From Membranipora membranacea (lineage: Eukaryota; Bryozoa; Gymnolaemata; Cheilostomatida; Membraniporidae): DNA of 64,000 nt. Positions 10,300-22,709 of the stretch are shown piece after piece. A program made the translations under genes and the position numbers. Position 1 is the first letter of the stretch; the number at the start of each line of letters is the position of its first letter. The notes below the pieces were generated by a model that was not told where the DNA came from, searched no databases, and saw nothing but the letters and a program-made list of their open reading frames with translations. Location: NCBI GenBank assembly GCA_914767715.1, contig OU612066.1, forward strand, positions 11,103,001 to 11,167,000. The letters run 5' to 3'.

Positions 10300-12526
10300 G
10301 TATGTTAAAGACTATTATTACTAGATGAATAGTAGTTATCATCAAATTGATTTGAAAACCATCTACCGCAAGCATAACTTTGAGGTAAACTCCACTGACT
10401 GAAACTGACTGACCTCGAGCTGTATACGGATCAATTATTAGGCATCCGCAACTCATGATCTTCTCCGTCTAGAATGAAATTAGAGGGGATGTAATAAGGA
10501 AACATTGATTATAAATAATTTTCAATGACATAAAACTTAATGCTCTTACTCTTGTACTTAAACACTAGGGATACATCCTAGACTTGACGGTTATTCACTA
10601 TTCAGCACCAGCAGGTCCATATGCAACACTAACATAAAAATATCAATGAGTTTTGCCAATGTGCACAATCTCATTCACTGCTGGCCCCAATTCCAACACT
10701 GGACTTTGTAGGCGGTGCCTTTTAAGCCATTAAAAAGCAACCAGTTTCAATGCCTACTGTTGTCGGGTTGCCTAAGCAGAAATCTAGATTATAGATAAAT
10801 ATCCCTATGTATTCCTTTAGAAGTTTAAGACACAGCACTGAAATTTTAGTGAATGATCCCTATTTTAGGTTCAATCACTAGTATACTTTATAAATGGGAA
10901 GATATCGTGCCTTAGATACAGTTCAGTGAATCAAGTGAATTAAATTATAATGATTGATTGTCAGAAAAATTTACTAAATCTCGGGCAAACAAGGTACCTA
11001 ACCGGAAACATAACTGAGAAGTTATCTGGGTTAGCTTACAAATGCTCAAATGAGAGACTCTAGACTCCAAAACAATTCTTTTTTCACACAATACAAGGCT
11101 CGTATTAAAGCTGGTTTACATATTTTATAAGGAACTTTTATACCACAATTTGTGAACCATGCAAGTGTCTTCTCCCCATTGACACCTCATTTTAAAATTA
11201 TATGAGACTTTCATATAAGAACTAGCAGGTCACGATCACGTCAAATAATGAAAAGGCTCTCCAAGCCCTGAAAACTTGACATCTGGAGAGTACAGGGAAG
11301 ATGGGGCTGGAGTTTGTCATCCCTCCCTGTGTTTGCGGTGGATTGTAGATGGTTGTAGGGAAGGGGCGGTTGCAGCTTTAGTTTGACTGCAGCCAATCTG
11401 CTAACAAAAAATTTACCCCTTCCTCCGGTAAATTTTCAATCGTATGTGTGTGAGAGAGAAAGCACCACCTTCAATATTACATAACTGGCTCCTGTGAACT
11501 ATTTCATTCTCTCTGAAAATACATTACCCCCTCTGAAAATAACATACCCCCTCCATGTCTAATTCTACCATACAATTGTGACTCAACTTGATGTGAGGGG
11601 AGGGTAGGGAGCCTCTATCTACAAATACTGAGGTACACTGTTGTTGAATTTCTGTATTCGCTCCACGGCAGGGGATTGTGATATCTTTAGCATCAGTCGG
11701 GGATGCTTTACTTGAGTTTCCGGTGTTCTTGCTCTTGATATAGATTCTTCACCCTGTTTGTATCTTTGACTCTGACAAGGTTTTCTTGAGCAGACTCTTG
11801 TAAGCTTTTAGCAAGCTGGGCATATTTTATTGGTCACTAGGTTGTAGGTATTCCTGGTATCAAGGCTTTCAACAGCCTTCTACATCCAACTGGGTAATAG
11901 GAACTGACCATGTTGTAAGATGGGCAAGACTGTTTAATGACAGTGTTAGGCGTTTTAAGGGTCGTGTTGTATGAGGTCATAAAAAACAATCAACACAAAA
12001 CCTCGCATCACCAGAAAAGTGTTGCAGATGTTGTTTATTAGGAAATGTTTCTGTACATTGGGCTCCCATTATGGGCGGGTCCTAGTTAAGAAGGTACAAA
12101 TTCTCTATGTCATAATCCATTGTGTGACTCCTCATCTTTAATTTAACTTTTTACCATCTTATTCCATTACCATCGATTAAAATGCTGTGGCCATCAAAAC
12201 AATGTAAAACCTCATCATGGTTATGACTACCAGCTATACATACTCAATATTTATGTTGTATAGAAGATAGTTTTTTTTGACCTAGTCATATCAATCACCC
12301 GGGTGCTGAGATACATGTGGTCTTTTGAAAGCGAACATGTATACATCATTCAAGCCGTTTACAATTGTGGGTTACCTCGAGCGCAATTGAAAGAAATTAC
12401 GAGTGATTAGGGCTTATAAACTAGTGTGGCTAGGTATTCATATTGTATGTTCAACTTGTATATACACTGGTGAAAACTGGGTTTTACTGTGAAAGAGATC
12501 TGATGTTTTTGGCTGATTTCGTGTCA
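10300..12526. other. Intron or intergenic, no gene seen
   Basis: AT-rich sequence with no convincing exon, tRNA or long repeat on either strand. Minus-strand frames here are short and lack family resemblance. It presumably belongs to the intron after the CUB exon at 10127-10299. Confidence 0.5.
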
Positions 12527-15500
12527 AAATGCCATGGCCAAAATGCCATTGGGACAAAATGCCATTGCCATAATGCCATTGTCATAATGCCATGGCCATA
12601 ATGCCATAGGTGAAAACACCACTGCACAATATACCAATGCCAAAATCCCAGTTGTACAAAACGCCAGTTGTGTCAAAATACCAGTGGATATAAAGCCAGA
12701 TGTGTCAAAATACCAGTGGATATAAAGCCAGATTGGTCATAATACCATGCGGGACAACATACCATGTCCCAAAATACCATTGCCAAAATGCCAAAATATA
12801 TAACCAAAGGAGATCAAGCCACATTGTATTTTTTTTAGTCACATTACAGCTGCGGGTTGCTTGATCATAGTAGGGGGTGGTTCAGTTGGTTAGAGCCATC
12901 TCCTTCACTGTTCAAGTCTCAAAGTTTCTTCGTTCAATTTCAATGATATCTGGGGTTTGTTGGGATCCACATACTGAGAGCTAGTAACTTGTAATAAATA
13001 TTTCCCAACCATTCTTTAGAATAATATGACAATAACTTTGGATTATAACCAATTTTTTTTTGAAAGCCAAGTCTTGACTCATCGCTGCCCTAGAGACTCA
13101 TGCTTACTAATGACATTGATAAGACTATGATGATTGAACATAGAGCAGGTTATCTCTGTGTTTATTAGTTGTATAAAAAGTTACAGTTACAACTAACAGG
13201 AAGGAAAAACTCTGTTCACCCAAAATGAACTTTCACAGTAGGCCATGGCCATAGTATTCAGCAAAGCCATTTAATAGGGGCTTGTGACTCACAGGATGTT
13301 CACAACTTGAATTTCATGTTGTAAATTTAGTATAAATGATGATGGATATGGATAAGTTTCTAACATCTCTTCTGACCATATACACATTCAACAAAATTTG
13401 TTTTCCTACTCGAGGGTATGAAAGCTACATAGTCTACAGAGCCGTTTCGTCAAAATGTGGTGTTACTATGCAGAGCTTTTGTTTCTCTTAAATAGTTATG
13501 TAATGTAACTTCTTTTGATTTCATTTAAAAAGAATGTTGAGAATTTTATATGTTCAACCCAAAAATTTACTGGTTTAATTACGATAAACCACCAAAGTTG
13601 CCTTCCACCTGTAATGGACTGCGTAAAATGCACAGGACACACAATTACGTCCCATTTACTATGGAAAATCTAACAATAATCATTCAGATAGCACAAGCAT
13701 TTAAGCTGTAATACACAGCAAAGAACTTGTTATACAGAACCTTTGCCACAAAATTAAGAACTATTGGCGAATTAAAAAATGATTTTGTTACCCACCGGAC
13801 TGAAAACATATTGACAAACTTATAACAAACTATAACAAAACTTGTGTAAATTAAATTAAGTAATATAACGAAATGTGTGACTATTGTAGTGTAGAACAAA
13901 ATTCTCCTATACCGATATGTATGCCAAAATATAACCCACCAGTGTTGTGATGCGCAGGTCGGCGTACAGGAATCCTGAAAGAAATTTTGACTTAAGACTA
14001 AAGCAAGTTGAGTTGAAGCCAATATTTTTATATTCTTATTAGATCCCGAACCAGAATTTGTGAAACCAAAATATTTATTTTATATTATCTATTACTATTA
14101 TTAAATCCGAACATAAAAATGTGCACCTTAGATTTAAACATTTCAGATCAACAATTCCTTACGGATGAACACAACTAAAATAAATTTATGTGTTATTATA
14201 AGACATTATACAATAACAAAATTGTTACAGAAATATCTGACACCAACTTTCAATGGAAAACCAAGCTCATGCATTGATAATGCCAGCAACAAAATTAGTG
14301 CCAGAAAGCATCAACGTCCTACTATCAAGAAACCTTGGATGACTAAGCAGTTCTTTACACTCACCAAAGAGGGTACTAAACTTCACAAAATAAGCAAAAA
14401 GCATTCAAAAACCATAGAGGAAATTTAAAAATCATTGTAACAAATTTGGTATTAGATGGGCGCAGTACAACTAACACAATCAATATTATAATGGAACAAC
14501 TTTACGGCCATTTTATTGATGGAAGAATCACCCAGGGTTTAATTTTATATCTTTCAAAAGCTTTTGATACAATAAATCACAGTGTTCTAATAAGTAAACA
14601 GATATTTTTTTCAGATATTATCCCCCTCATAGCAACTGTAGGAAAATTATCTTTTAAATAGAAAACAGTTTGTATCGGTAAATGAATTAAGTCGGTTTAC
14701 TGCCTGTCATGATCGGTGCTCCGTAGGGTTCGGTTCTCGGCCAGTACTATTTATAATTTATAATGTTGACCTTTTAAATGTATAACCTGATCTAAATTGA
14801 AATTCTTTTGCTGACAATCCTAATAATTTTAGCACTGAACCTGAAATTACGAAGAGCAATTTACCTCTGATAAATGAATGGTGTATCACCAACTGGCTTG
14901 TCATAAACTATGAGAATACCTTTTTGAGACCTCGAACAACATTTTTAACCAGAAGATTAACAGCTCATATTCCGGAACTTTTTTAGAAGAAAGAGGAACA
15001 GCATAACTATCTATGAACATTTTAGAAGCCTGAAAAAGGAATTAGATTTAACCCTGATGATGATACAAGCACTCGGTCCAGCCATTGAGCAGAATCTAGA
15101 ATTAGAGTTCTGGGGCCACGCAAGTGACAGCCAGATAGGACTCTGTGTGACATCAAGGGAATTAAACCAGGGGTCACAGTTCTCATATTTAAAAAAAAAA
15201 AAAAATCATGCCATTACAAATGCTTTGTGAATATAAAGTTTTGAAACTTTTATTTATTTCATACTCAATTCAAAATATTTTCAATATGATAACAAACCTT
15301 GAATACAACGCTTGATCCAACAATCTTGAATTTATGAAAACCAATAACAAGCGAGGAGAGAGGTCCTTGTTAAGAAATTGCATAGGCTTGTTCAAAAAGT
15401 TCATACCGGAGGTGTGGGTAGGGCCAGAGTGCAACCATGCTAGCCTTCATGACGCCGGTAATAGCATCAGAAAAGACCAGTCAAAACCCTTCAAGCCAAG

Positions 15501-16066
15501 ACATAAAGTTGGTCAAATTTAGAGAGTCAATTAACTTGCCATAACCCACAGAGTTGGCGACTTGACGGCGCAATATTTGGTTGCAATTTCTGCAACACAC
15601 ACTAGCCTTCAGAACAATGGGGCCCAACTACCCCAAGAGAAAAAAATTCAAATGTAGAAACTTTGAGACTTGAACAGTGAAGGAGATGGCTCTAACCAAC
15701 TGAACCACCCCCTACTCTGATCGAGCAATCCGCAGCTGTAATGTGACTAAAAAAAAGTACAACGTGGCTTGATCTCCTTTGGTTATATATTTTGGCATTT
15801 TGGCAATGGTATTTTGGGATATGGTATGTTGTCCCGCATGGTATTATGTCCAATCCGGCTTTATATCCGTTGGTATTTTGACACATCTGGCTTTATATCC
15901 ACTGGTATTTTGACACAACTGGCGTTTTGTACAACTGGTATTTTGGCATTGGTATATTGTGCAGTGGTGTTTTCACCTATGGCATTATGGCCATGGCATT
16001 ATGACAATGGCATTATGGCAATGGCATTTTGTCCCAATGGCATTTTGGCCATGGCATTATGGCCGG
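12527..16066. mobile_element. 0.4 kb inverted-repeat pair around a 2.7 kb interior
   Basis: 12531-12975 and about 15620-16062 are reverse complements at high similarity. The outer part is a degenerate ladder of about 12-mers (AAAATGCCATTGCC, ATAATGCCATGGCC). It is followed by CCAGTGGATATAAAGCCAGA units and then a tRNA-like segment (GGTGGTTCAGTTGGTTAGAG), which gives the arms a SINE-like inner end. Between the arms lies a degenerate LINE (14165-15080). I saw no clear target duplication. It may be one transposon with long TIRs or two copies of a repeat in opposite orientation. Confidence 0.65.
14165..15080 (+). pseudogene. Decayed CR1/Jockey-type LINE fragment
   Basis: Frame pieces in order: KKPWMTKQFFTLTKEGTKLH (the spacer between endonuclease and reverse transcriptase), then LYLSKAFDTINHSVL (RT block with A-F-D), then after frame changes a PVLFIIYN block near 14745, FADN near 14813 at the place of the catalytic FADD, and NEWCITNWLVINYENT near 14875. 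Each block is in the correct order for a non-LTR polymerase, but frames change and much is deleted. It is distinct from the LINE at 8358. Confidence 0.65.
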
Positions 16067-16334
16067 GTACCTTTTTGGCTTCATCATATTGCAATCTAAA
16101 GCTGCGTTTACATGTGCGACAGATCGGCTAATAATAACAACTCCGACACAGTTCATCGATTTGACTGACCGTGTAAACAGCTAATCTGTGTTTAAATCGG
16201 TGTTTAAATCTGTATTGTTCAAAATCGTTCACTTGTGACAATGTCACAAGTGAAAGACAAATCTCAACGATTATGAATGGTTCAGCCAATAACAGCACAG
16301 CAGTGATTCAGTGCTGGGTTACTTGGCAGACAAG

Positions 16335-18377
16335 ATGGAAGATATAAATAAAGTTGTGGCCATGGGAGAAGTTAAAAATTTATTAAAAAATGTTGATACT
16401 GGTGAATTCATTAAACAACTTGAGCCTCTGGTCAATATATGGAATCATATGTTACCTGAACACCACAAAAAAGCCAAAGATGAGTACAGAGCTCTTGCTG
16501 TGGCAATGAAATCCACTAGTAAGTAAATATTATGAACAAGTCAAATATAAATAAACATGCATGCCTTTTTTAATGTTATCTATTGTTATTTGCATAGAGA
16601 TTGCCTGCACTAGGACTGGCCATCAGACAGTTGGGGTGGGGCCAGCAGTCCTAGTGTAGGGAGTCCACTCAGGGGGCATGGGCACATTCCATCAAATTCA
16701 AATGTAACCAAGGGGGAACCAAGGAGTTACTTTTCATGCAAACCTCCACAAATATTAAATACAACAACAAATAATATAATGTATATATATATAATAAATG
16801 GTGATTATTTTGAATTTGAAACCATAAAACTGGCCCATCATTGAGTTAAAAATTGCCTCATTCACTCAATTGTTCCACTTTGGGATTGGCATGTGTGTAA
16901 AGGAAAGGGCCTTGTGACCAGACTGCCCATTGCCCGCGCTCGAACTGCTGGCAGGGGTGAGGTGCCAGAACAGAGTTACATCTAGATGTAACTCCTTAGT
17001 GTCAGCCAGTAGTCCGAGCGTGGGAAGTCCGTTCACATGGCCGTAGCGTATGCTTCAATCTACAGGTTATGATATAGTGTTTTGTTTGTTGCAGTCCAGC
17101 TCTGTAAAGCAAAGTATACCAATATCCGTACATACTACAGAAAAGAGCGGACAAAGGTAAATGAGTCTAAAAAGAGTGGCAGTAGTACCCAAGAAACATA
17201 TACACCTTCATGGCCCTTTTATCAGGAGCTAAACTTTATGGCCCCAACAGTGGATGTTGATGACGACACGGAAGGATCTATTATCAGGAATAATCACAAC
17301 CAACAACAGCATGAAGAGGTACTTTGACAACGATGTATTTGTATTTATGAGAAATAGCCGCCACATGCGGCTGTCTTCGTCTATTTATATGTCTGTCTAT
17401 GTATGTGTAATGTATATTTTGCCAGTCACACACCGCCATGCCATCTCACACCCCCAACAATCCCAGCTAGGGTGATAACATGACACATAGTTTTACTGAA
17501 ACCACGTAGGCCCATATCTGTATGTATATTTATATGCCTGTCTATGACTAACTCTGTTTATCTATATGTCTATATATGTCCCATGCTCTATAGACAATGT
17601 ATATGTCCAAGTCCGTCTATTTATATATGTATAATGTAGGATCTTTGTCTATGATGATGTCTATATTTTCTATGTCTGAATATATGTCTATGTCTACGTA
17701 TGTTTCTATGTTTCTATGTCTGTTTCTATGTCTTCGTAGAACATCCTTCAATTAATGGATATGTGGAGGGCGGTTACCAAATAACACTTGTTGTTTATGC
17801 TTTTCAGGATGTTGCTGGCGATAAGGACAATGTGACGAGCCCCACCCCTAGCGTATCAAGCAGATCAGCAAATGCCAGTCATGCGGCGGCTCTTCAAAAT
17901 GATAGTATCCAAGCTCGCAGAAACGCTCAGAAAGAATCTTCTACCTTAAATAGTATCAGAGGAAGGAAACGACGCATTGACACTGTGGACCCAACCAGCT
18001 TAATGGGTGACGTTTCAAACACTCTTAAAACATTGGTTGACACCAAAGCCAGTCGAAAAGCTATGGATCGGTATGATCATTTTGGGTGCATGATTGCTGC
18101 GCAGGTGAGAAATCTGCCGACAAACTTCCTACGGAGTACAGCAATGTTAAAAATCCAGGAGTCAATAAATCAGGTTGAATTTTTGCCCCTGTCACACAGC
18201 TCCGCCCTGCCATCTCACAATCAAACAATCACTGCTAGTGTGGTACCACATAGGCCTGCTGAAACCATGCAGCGTCAGCAACAGATGTCTTCAGATACCA
18301 CCGGAGAATTCACTACATTATCGAGTATCAGTTCTCCAAATTCTCCGTACAACGTCCCTGCGGATTGGTACCACTAG
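16335..18377 (+). CDS. Harbinger accessory DNA-binding protein (MADF + BESS-like)
   Basis: Three exons fit by phase: 16335-16518, 17095-17318 and 17808-18377 (stop TAG). Exon 1 starts MEDINKVVAMGEVKNLL and holds the first part of a MADF-like fold (PLVNIWNHMLPEHHKKAKDE). Exon 2 completes it with CKAKYTNIRTYYRKE and a PSWPFYQELNFM block, the usual K-x-x-W-x-x-L/I-R-x-x-Y and W-x-F/Y-x-x-L features. Exon 3 has a basic RGRKRR patch and a BESS-like segment (DHFGCMIAAQVRNLP then MLKIQESINQV). In PIF/Harbinger elements this Myb/SANT- or MADF-type protein binds the element ends and helps bring the transposase to the nucleus. Start ATG 16335 was chosen because the MADF homology begins just after it. 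Confidence 0.78.
17380..17745. repeat. Degenerate TATGTCTATGTC simple repeat
   Basis: A drifting array of 4-12 bp units built from CTATGTC, TATGTATA and TGTCTGTCTATG, in intron 2 of the MADF gene. Its translated frame is not part of the protein. Confidence 0.75.
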
Positions 18378-18877
18378 ACCCTAAATTTTACTTTAGACAT
18401 TATACTTGGTATGCCTACTCGAATATCAAGCGTAAAGCTTACAACTGTTTGTTGATTTGTTGAAATCAAAGCCGTTTTATTTTTATTTTTCTTAGCAAAC
18501 ATCTTCATTTTATTGGTTATAAAATTGGTGATGTTAAACATTTTACTTGATACTCCATGTGGATCTCAAACCTAAGGCTGATAACTGTTTGTGGTTTTCG
18601 AAGTTAAAGCTGTTTTATTTTTATTTTTCTTAGCAAACATCTTTATTTTATTGGTTATAAAATTGGTGATGTTAAACATTTTACTCAATACTCCATGTGG
18701 ATCTCAAACCTAAAACTGATAACTGTTTGTTGTTTTCGAAGTTAAAGCTGTTTTATTTTTATAGGTTTTATAAATCTTTAATAAAATAAAGGATAATTTG
18801 TTAACATTTTTCTCAAAATTAAAATAAAATTTGCAACCAAGTAACAGGAGTTAATCCCTAATGTAACACTCATCAGC

Positions 18878-21136
18878 CTAATCGTCAACATTGGCCATCC
18901 TGTTCTGCCAAGGCACAGCCCCAACACCATTAACATAGTCACAAATGCTTTCCCTTATGTCAGACGCTCTTCCACCAGGCCTATCTCCGTTGCGAACTAT
19001 AGAGGGCAGAGCATCATCTGTAGTTGTTTCTGTCGGCTCTGCGTCTGGTTCTCCGCCAACAGGTGGTGACTTTGATTTCCTGAACGAACAAAAGAAAATA
19101 TTACTAAAATCAAAAACAGTAAATTTGACTCAAGTTTTGGTATTGTCAAATTATTTCGTCTTGCAATGCTTACGACCGGACTGCTACCATGGCCATGATA
19201 GCAGTCCGGTCGTGGACAGCCCGAGCCTAGTGACTGCAAGTCGGAGGAGTTGTGGCACATTGCTATCAACTCCTCTCCTCTTCAAAAGAGTAGAGTAGTT
19301 GATGATAACAAGGTGCCACAACTCCCCGATTTTCAGTCTGAGGGCTGCAAAGAACCGCTCTCGAATTACCACGCGCATGGGCAAAATTAACAGTATAACT
19401 TTCCAAGTCATGGTTGTATAATATTATATAAAATGGACTTGGAAATAATATAATAAATAAAGAGCAGCCTGACCAACCAAACTGGTCATTCAAACTACAC
19501 CAGCTAAGCCATAGCACTATGGTCAATATATGAATAAGGTTGTCCACCCCCTCCGTCACAGGACAAGCGAAACTACTCTCTCGTCGGGGCTGAGGCGAGG
19601 CATTGTATTAAAATTACGCACCTGTAATTGGCGTCACAGAGGGCCATTAGTATGATCGATTCCTGACCTTTATAGTTGTGGTATTCAGAGCCGGCATTGT
19701 ATGGCTTAGTTGTCACCAAATGTTTCCCGTCGATTGCTCCTACAATTACAAACCTACATAAATAATGTCACACCAAATTAAAAGACCGCCCAACCTCAAA
19801 AATTAATGATTTTTAATTTTCAAATGAATTCAATGTCACAGTTTAATGTGACATACATTTCTAATATAAAAAGACCCCAAAATTGTTTGCGCTATGCGCA
19901 TTTAATTTCTCTGCTATGACAAGGTATGATATGACTTGATAGGAATGAGTATTACTTGGTATGATTTATCATGGTATGATATGACTTAGTATGTCCTGAT
20001 ATGAATTATTATGACTTGGTATGAAATTTAGCAAGGTCTGACATTATAGTGTGACCTGATATGAATGATTACGACCTGGTATGATTTATGACTTAGTATG
20101 ACCCGATATGAACTATTATGACCTGGTATGTAATTTAGCATGGTCTGATATGACTTAGTATGACCTGATATGAATTATTATGACTTGATAGGATTAACCG
20201 TGGTCTGATATGACAACAGTGAATTTTATGAGTATATTAATGGGTATAAAAGGAGTATAACATTGCACTAAATGAGTACAACATGTGTATCGTGTACAAA
20301 TGCAATATTTTGTTTAGAAATTAGTATTTAGCACACGATAAGTTGAGAAGTAGGCCTATGCGACATTAAATGTTAGAACAAGCCATACATGATTAATTAA
20401 TAACTAGTGATATATATGTTTAATTATTATTTTCACATTCAAAACGCTTTGTCTAAAACAAGGCTTGGTCAAAGCATGCACGGATGCTGAATTTCAGCTC
20501 CACATGTACTGCCACTGCAAGAGTAAAACAAGTGAAGAACTTAATATCATATAGTTTAGTAAACAACTAAACATATAGCTATAATTTTATAATAGGTAAC
20601 ATATAATCAAGGGCAATCGTTCATCGGACAGTAACATCGAGATTTAGAACCTTAGTACACCAACCTATCGCATTTGGGAAATTCCAATTTTCCTCGAGAG
20701 TATTTGAGATCGCCAGCCATTCGTCTACAGTAGTTGGGGTTGAAAGAAGCTCATGCTTCAGACTGTCATAGATGGCTGCACATGTTTCCGGTATTATAGA
20801 TGACAAGCTTGCTACCGACACGCACCACTCATAATGCAGGGACGTCATCGACGATCCGGTAGCCAGGTACCGCAGCGTCACCATGAGTCGCATTTCAGGG
20901 TTTATACACTCCCTCATCTCTGTGTTCTGTTTTTGTATTAACGGACTTATTTTGTCTAGCACATAATTAAATTCAGTCGTACTAAGACGGAAATAGTTTC
21001 GAAATGTTCCAACTCGATTGTCGGCTAGGTCGTCTGTTGTGGTATCTCGAATAAGTTTAGGTACTAAGGTATAGTAGGCCCCTTGAGTGTGTCTACTCGA
21101 TGTGATTGCTCCCTCCCACGGCTTTCCTTTTCTCAT
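18878..21136 (-). CDS. Harbinger DDE transposase (HARBI1-like), split by introns
   Basis: The first exon 20665-21136 starts at ATG 21136 and carries the N-terminal helical region: [19 protein letters not shown], then [14 protein letters not shown] and [15 protein letters not shown], ending NWNFPNAI. Joining at GTTGGT to the exon 19622-19739 gives GAIDGKHLV, the first catalytic Asp of the family, followed by [20 protein letters not shown]. The last exon 18878-19079 encodes a tail with [19 protein letters not shown], as in HARBI1-type proteins. The middle exons with the second Asp and the Glu should lie at 19085-19620. A candidate ([13 protein letters not shown] or [16 protein letters not shown] frames, about 19300-19400) is present but diverged, so the active site may be incomplete. 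The protein would cut and paste the element. Confidence 0.8.
19172..19339. repeat. Two adjacent long hairpins inside the Harbinger element
   Basis: 19172-19213 is a nearly perfect 42 bp palindrome with arms ACGACCGGACTGCTA. Immediately after, 19233-19339 folds with arms GGAGTTGTGGCAC and GTGCCACAACTCC, with further pairing outside. Similar hairpins occur in the other gene of the element at 16604-16660 (arms CACTAGGACT and AGTCCTAGTG) and 16933-17023. Confidence 0.75.
19923..20212. repeat. Degenerate TATGACTTGGTATGA minisatellite
   Basis: Irregular tandem units built on TATGACYTGGTATGA and TGATATGAATTATTATGA occur in the first intron of the transposase gene. Confidence 0.8.
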
Positions 21137-22113
21137 ATCACTTGCCTAAAAAATGAATGACTATACAATTCCGAGTCTACGCTGTGATTCATAGATATAA
21201 TAGTATTACAGTATAGTATATATTAACATAATATGTAACCATAGACATTATTACTATTAAACATAATAGCCCCACTCATGAGCGCCACCAGTTTGCGCGT
21301 TGTTGACTCACCGTTGTCTCTCCCTGTTGGCTTCATAGTTCGTACATGGGATGGGGTGGTGTGGAGTGGGTGAACAGACAGCCTCTAACCTGTTGGTCCC
21401 AGGCTGTCTGTGCTGTGCGTGGGTCTGGGACTCTGGGGGTAAATGAGTGTAAGTATTTAAGTAATGATGATCATTATATTTCTCTCACCCTTTCATTGTC
21501 TTTAGCAGCAACTTGTACCGCTGTTATAACAGTTATTACTGCTGCTGCTATTATAGCATCTTCATCAGATGATGAATCATTATACATGACTCTCTGTCAG
21601 TCTCAGTGGTACAACAGTAACCTTTCAACTAGGGAGACTAGTGAAGGAGTCTCCAGTCTCCACTCTCCAGCTATGAACTGGTTACTAGCTAATACTACTA
21701 CTGAATAAACCAACTAGTTGTCTCACTAGCCAATCAGAGACAAGTTGAGTTGGAAGTTTGTGTTGAAATCGGTTAGGCATGAACAGTGTGTAAATAGCGT
21801 ATCGTTGACATGTTGACAGACAACGATTATAGAGCAGATTCATAATCTGTGTCGGAGTTGTTATTATTAGCCGATTTGTCAAACGTGTAAACGCAGCTTA
21901 AGAGGTTTTTATTTAATTAGGCTGACATTTTCAAAGTTATCAGCTCAACATTCTCAGTTATATTTGTTTCTCATCATTCATACAGATTTCTCAACATCTT
22001 GGCTGACTGTGACCTATTTGTTTCAAATTTTTTAATGATGCAGTATGCTAGAACGTTATCATATCATCAAACTCAACACACCATTATTTATGATGTGTAA
22101 TAGATGAAATATT

Positions 22114-22706
22114 TTAATTAACATTGCCCTTCAGGCCTATAGAATATGAATGAGTGGTGTCAGTAAGAGTGCTTCAAGATTCACTAAACATAAAAATGAA
22201 AAGACTTGTATTGTTGTGTAATAACAAAGCTGCTGTATGCTATAGGTGTCTTTTTTTTAATGATCAAAAGAGAATAATTGTGTATGTCGGTTCTCACCCC
22301 TTTCCCATTCATTAGCTGCTGGGCATAGATTTTCCTGGCACTGACCAACTAAAAGATTTCTTAAAATGCTCAAAAATAAGAATAAGGATACATATATGAG
22401 ATATCTCCTTAGTAGGAGCAACAAATTTGTCACCGCATATTAAATATGGTTCAAAATTTCAAATTCTGCAGCCTAAAAATTATAATAAAATAGAACTTAC
22501 TTTGACCGCTAGATGTATGCACCTAAAAATGGATAAATCAAAGCTTTACTCAAGATAAGATGGAAGCAAAAAATGACAGCAAAATTATGCTTAATCACAT
22601 TGTCACCAACCAGATCAAAGAACAAATATTGGTTTGTTACCACAGAACTACCCACCACTCCAGAGATGATAAGAGAAATAGCCAAAAGGGTCCACTGAAA
22701 ATTCAT
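22114..22706 (-). CDS. Small secreted peptide, copy 1 of a tandem family
   Basis: Exon 1 (22656-22706, 51 nt, ATG at 22706) encodes MNFQWTLLAISLIISGV, a hydrophobic signal peptide. It aligns position by position with the first exons at 25391-25441 and 29254-29304. Exon 2 (22501-22522) reads VHTSSGQ and exon 3 (22298-22348) IGQCQENLCPAANEWER. All junction phases match the other copies (0, 1). Exon 4 is uncertain; 22114-22136 (GLKGNVN and stop) fits the phase. The exon 1 donor is GTGGGT, weaker than GTGAGT or GTAAGT in the sister genes. The mature peptide would be very short with two Cys. Function unknown; secretion is the only inference the sequence supports. Confidence 0.55.
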
Positions 22707-22709
22707 TTG

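Larger units (their letters stand above)
16100..21898. mobile_element. PIF/Harbinger DNA transposon, 5.8 kb, full-length structure
   Basis: The ends form 52 bp TIRs (16100-16151 and 21847-21898) that start AGCTGCGTTTACA and differ at only four positions. TAA duplicates on each side (16097-16099 and 21899-21901), the trinucleotide target typical of PIF/Harbinger. Inside are the two genes this superfamily carries: a MADF-type DNA-binding protein on plus (16335-18377) and a DDE transposase on minus (18878-21136), converging tail to tail. Introns carry minisatellites and several long hairpins. Near-identical TIRs and open exons suggest a fairly recent insertion. Whether it is still active cannot be judged from the sequence. 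Confidence 0.92.

Noticed and set aside
15769-16131. 120-codon plus-strand frame
   Set aside because: Translation of the GCCATT ladder in the right inverted arm; no protein family features.
21346-21708. 120-codon plus-strand frame near the Harbinger right end
   Set aside because: Low-complexity Ser/Ala/Ile run, no acceptor or family match; probably chance within the element.
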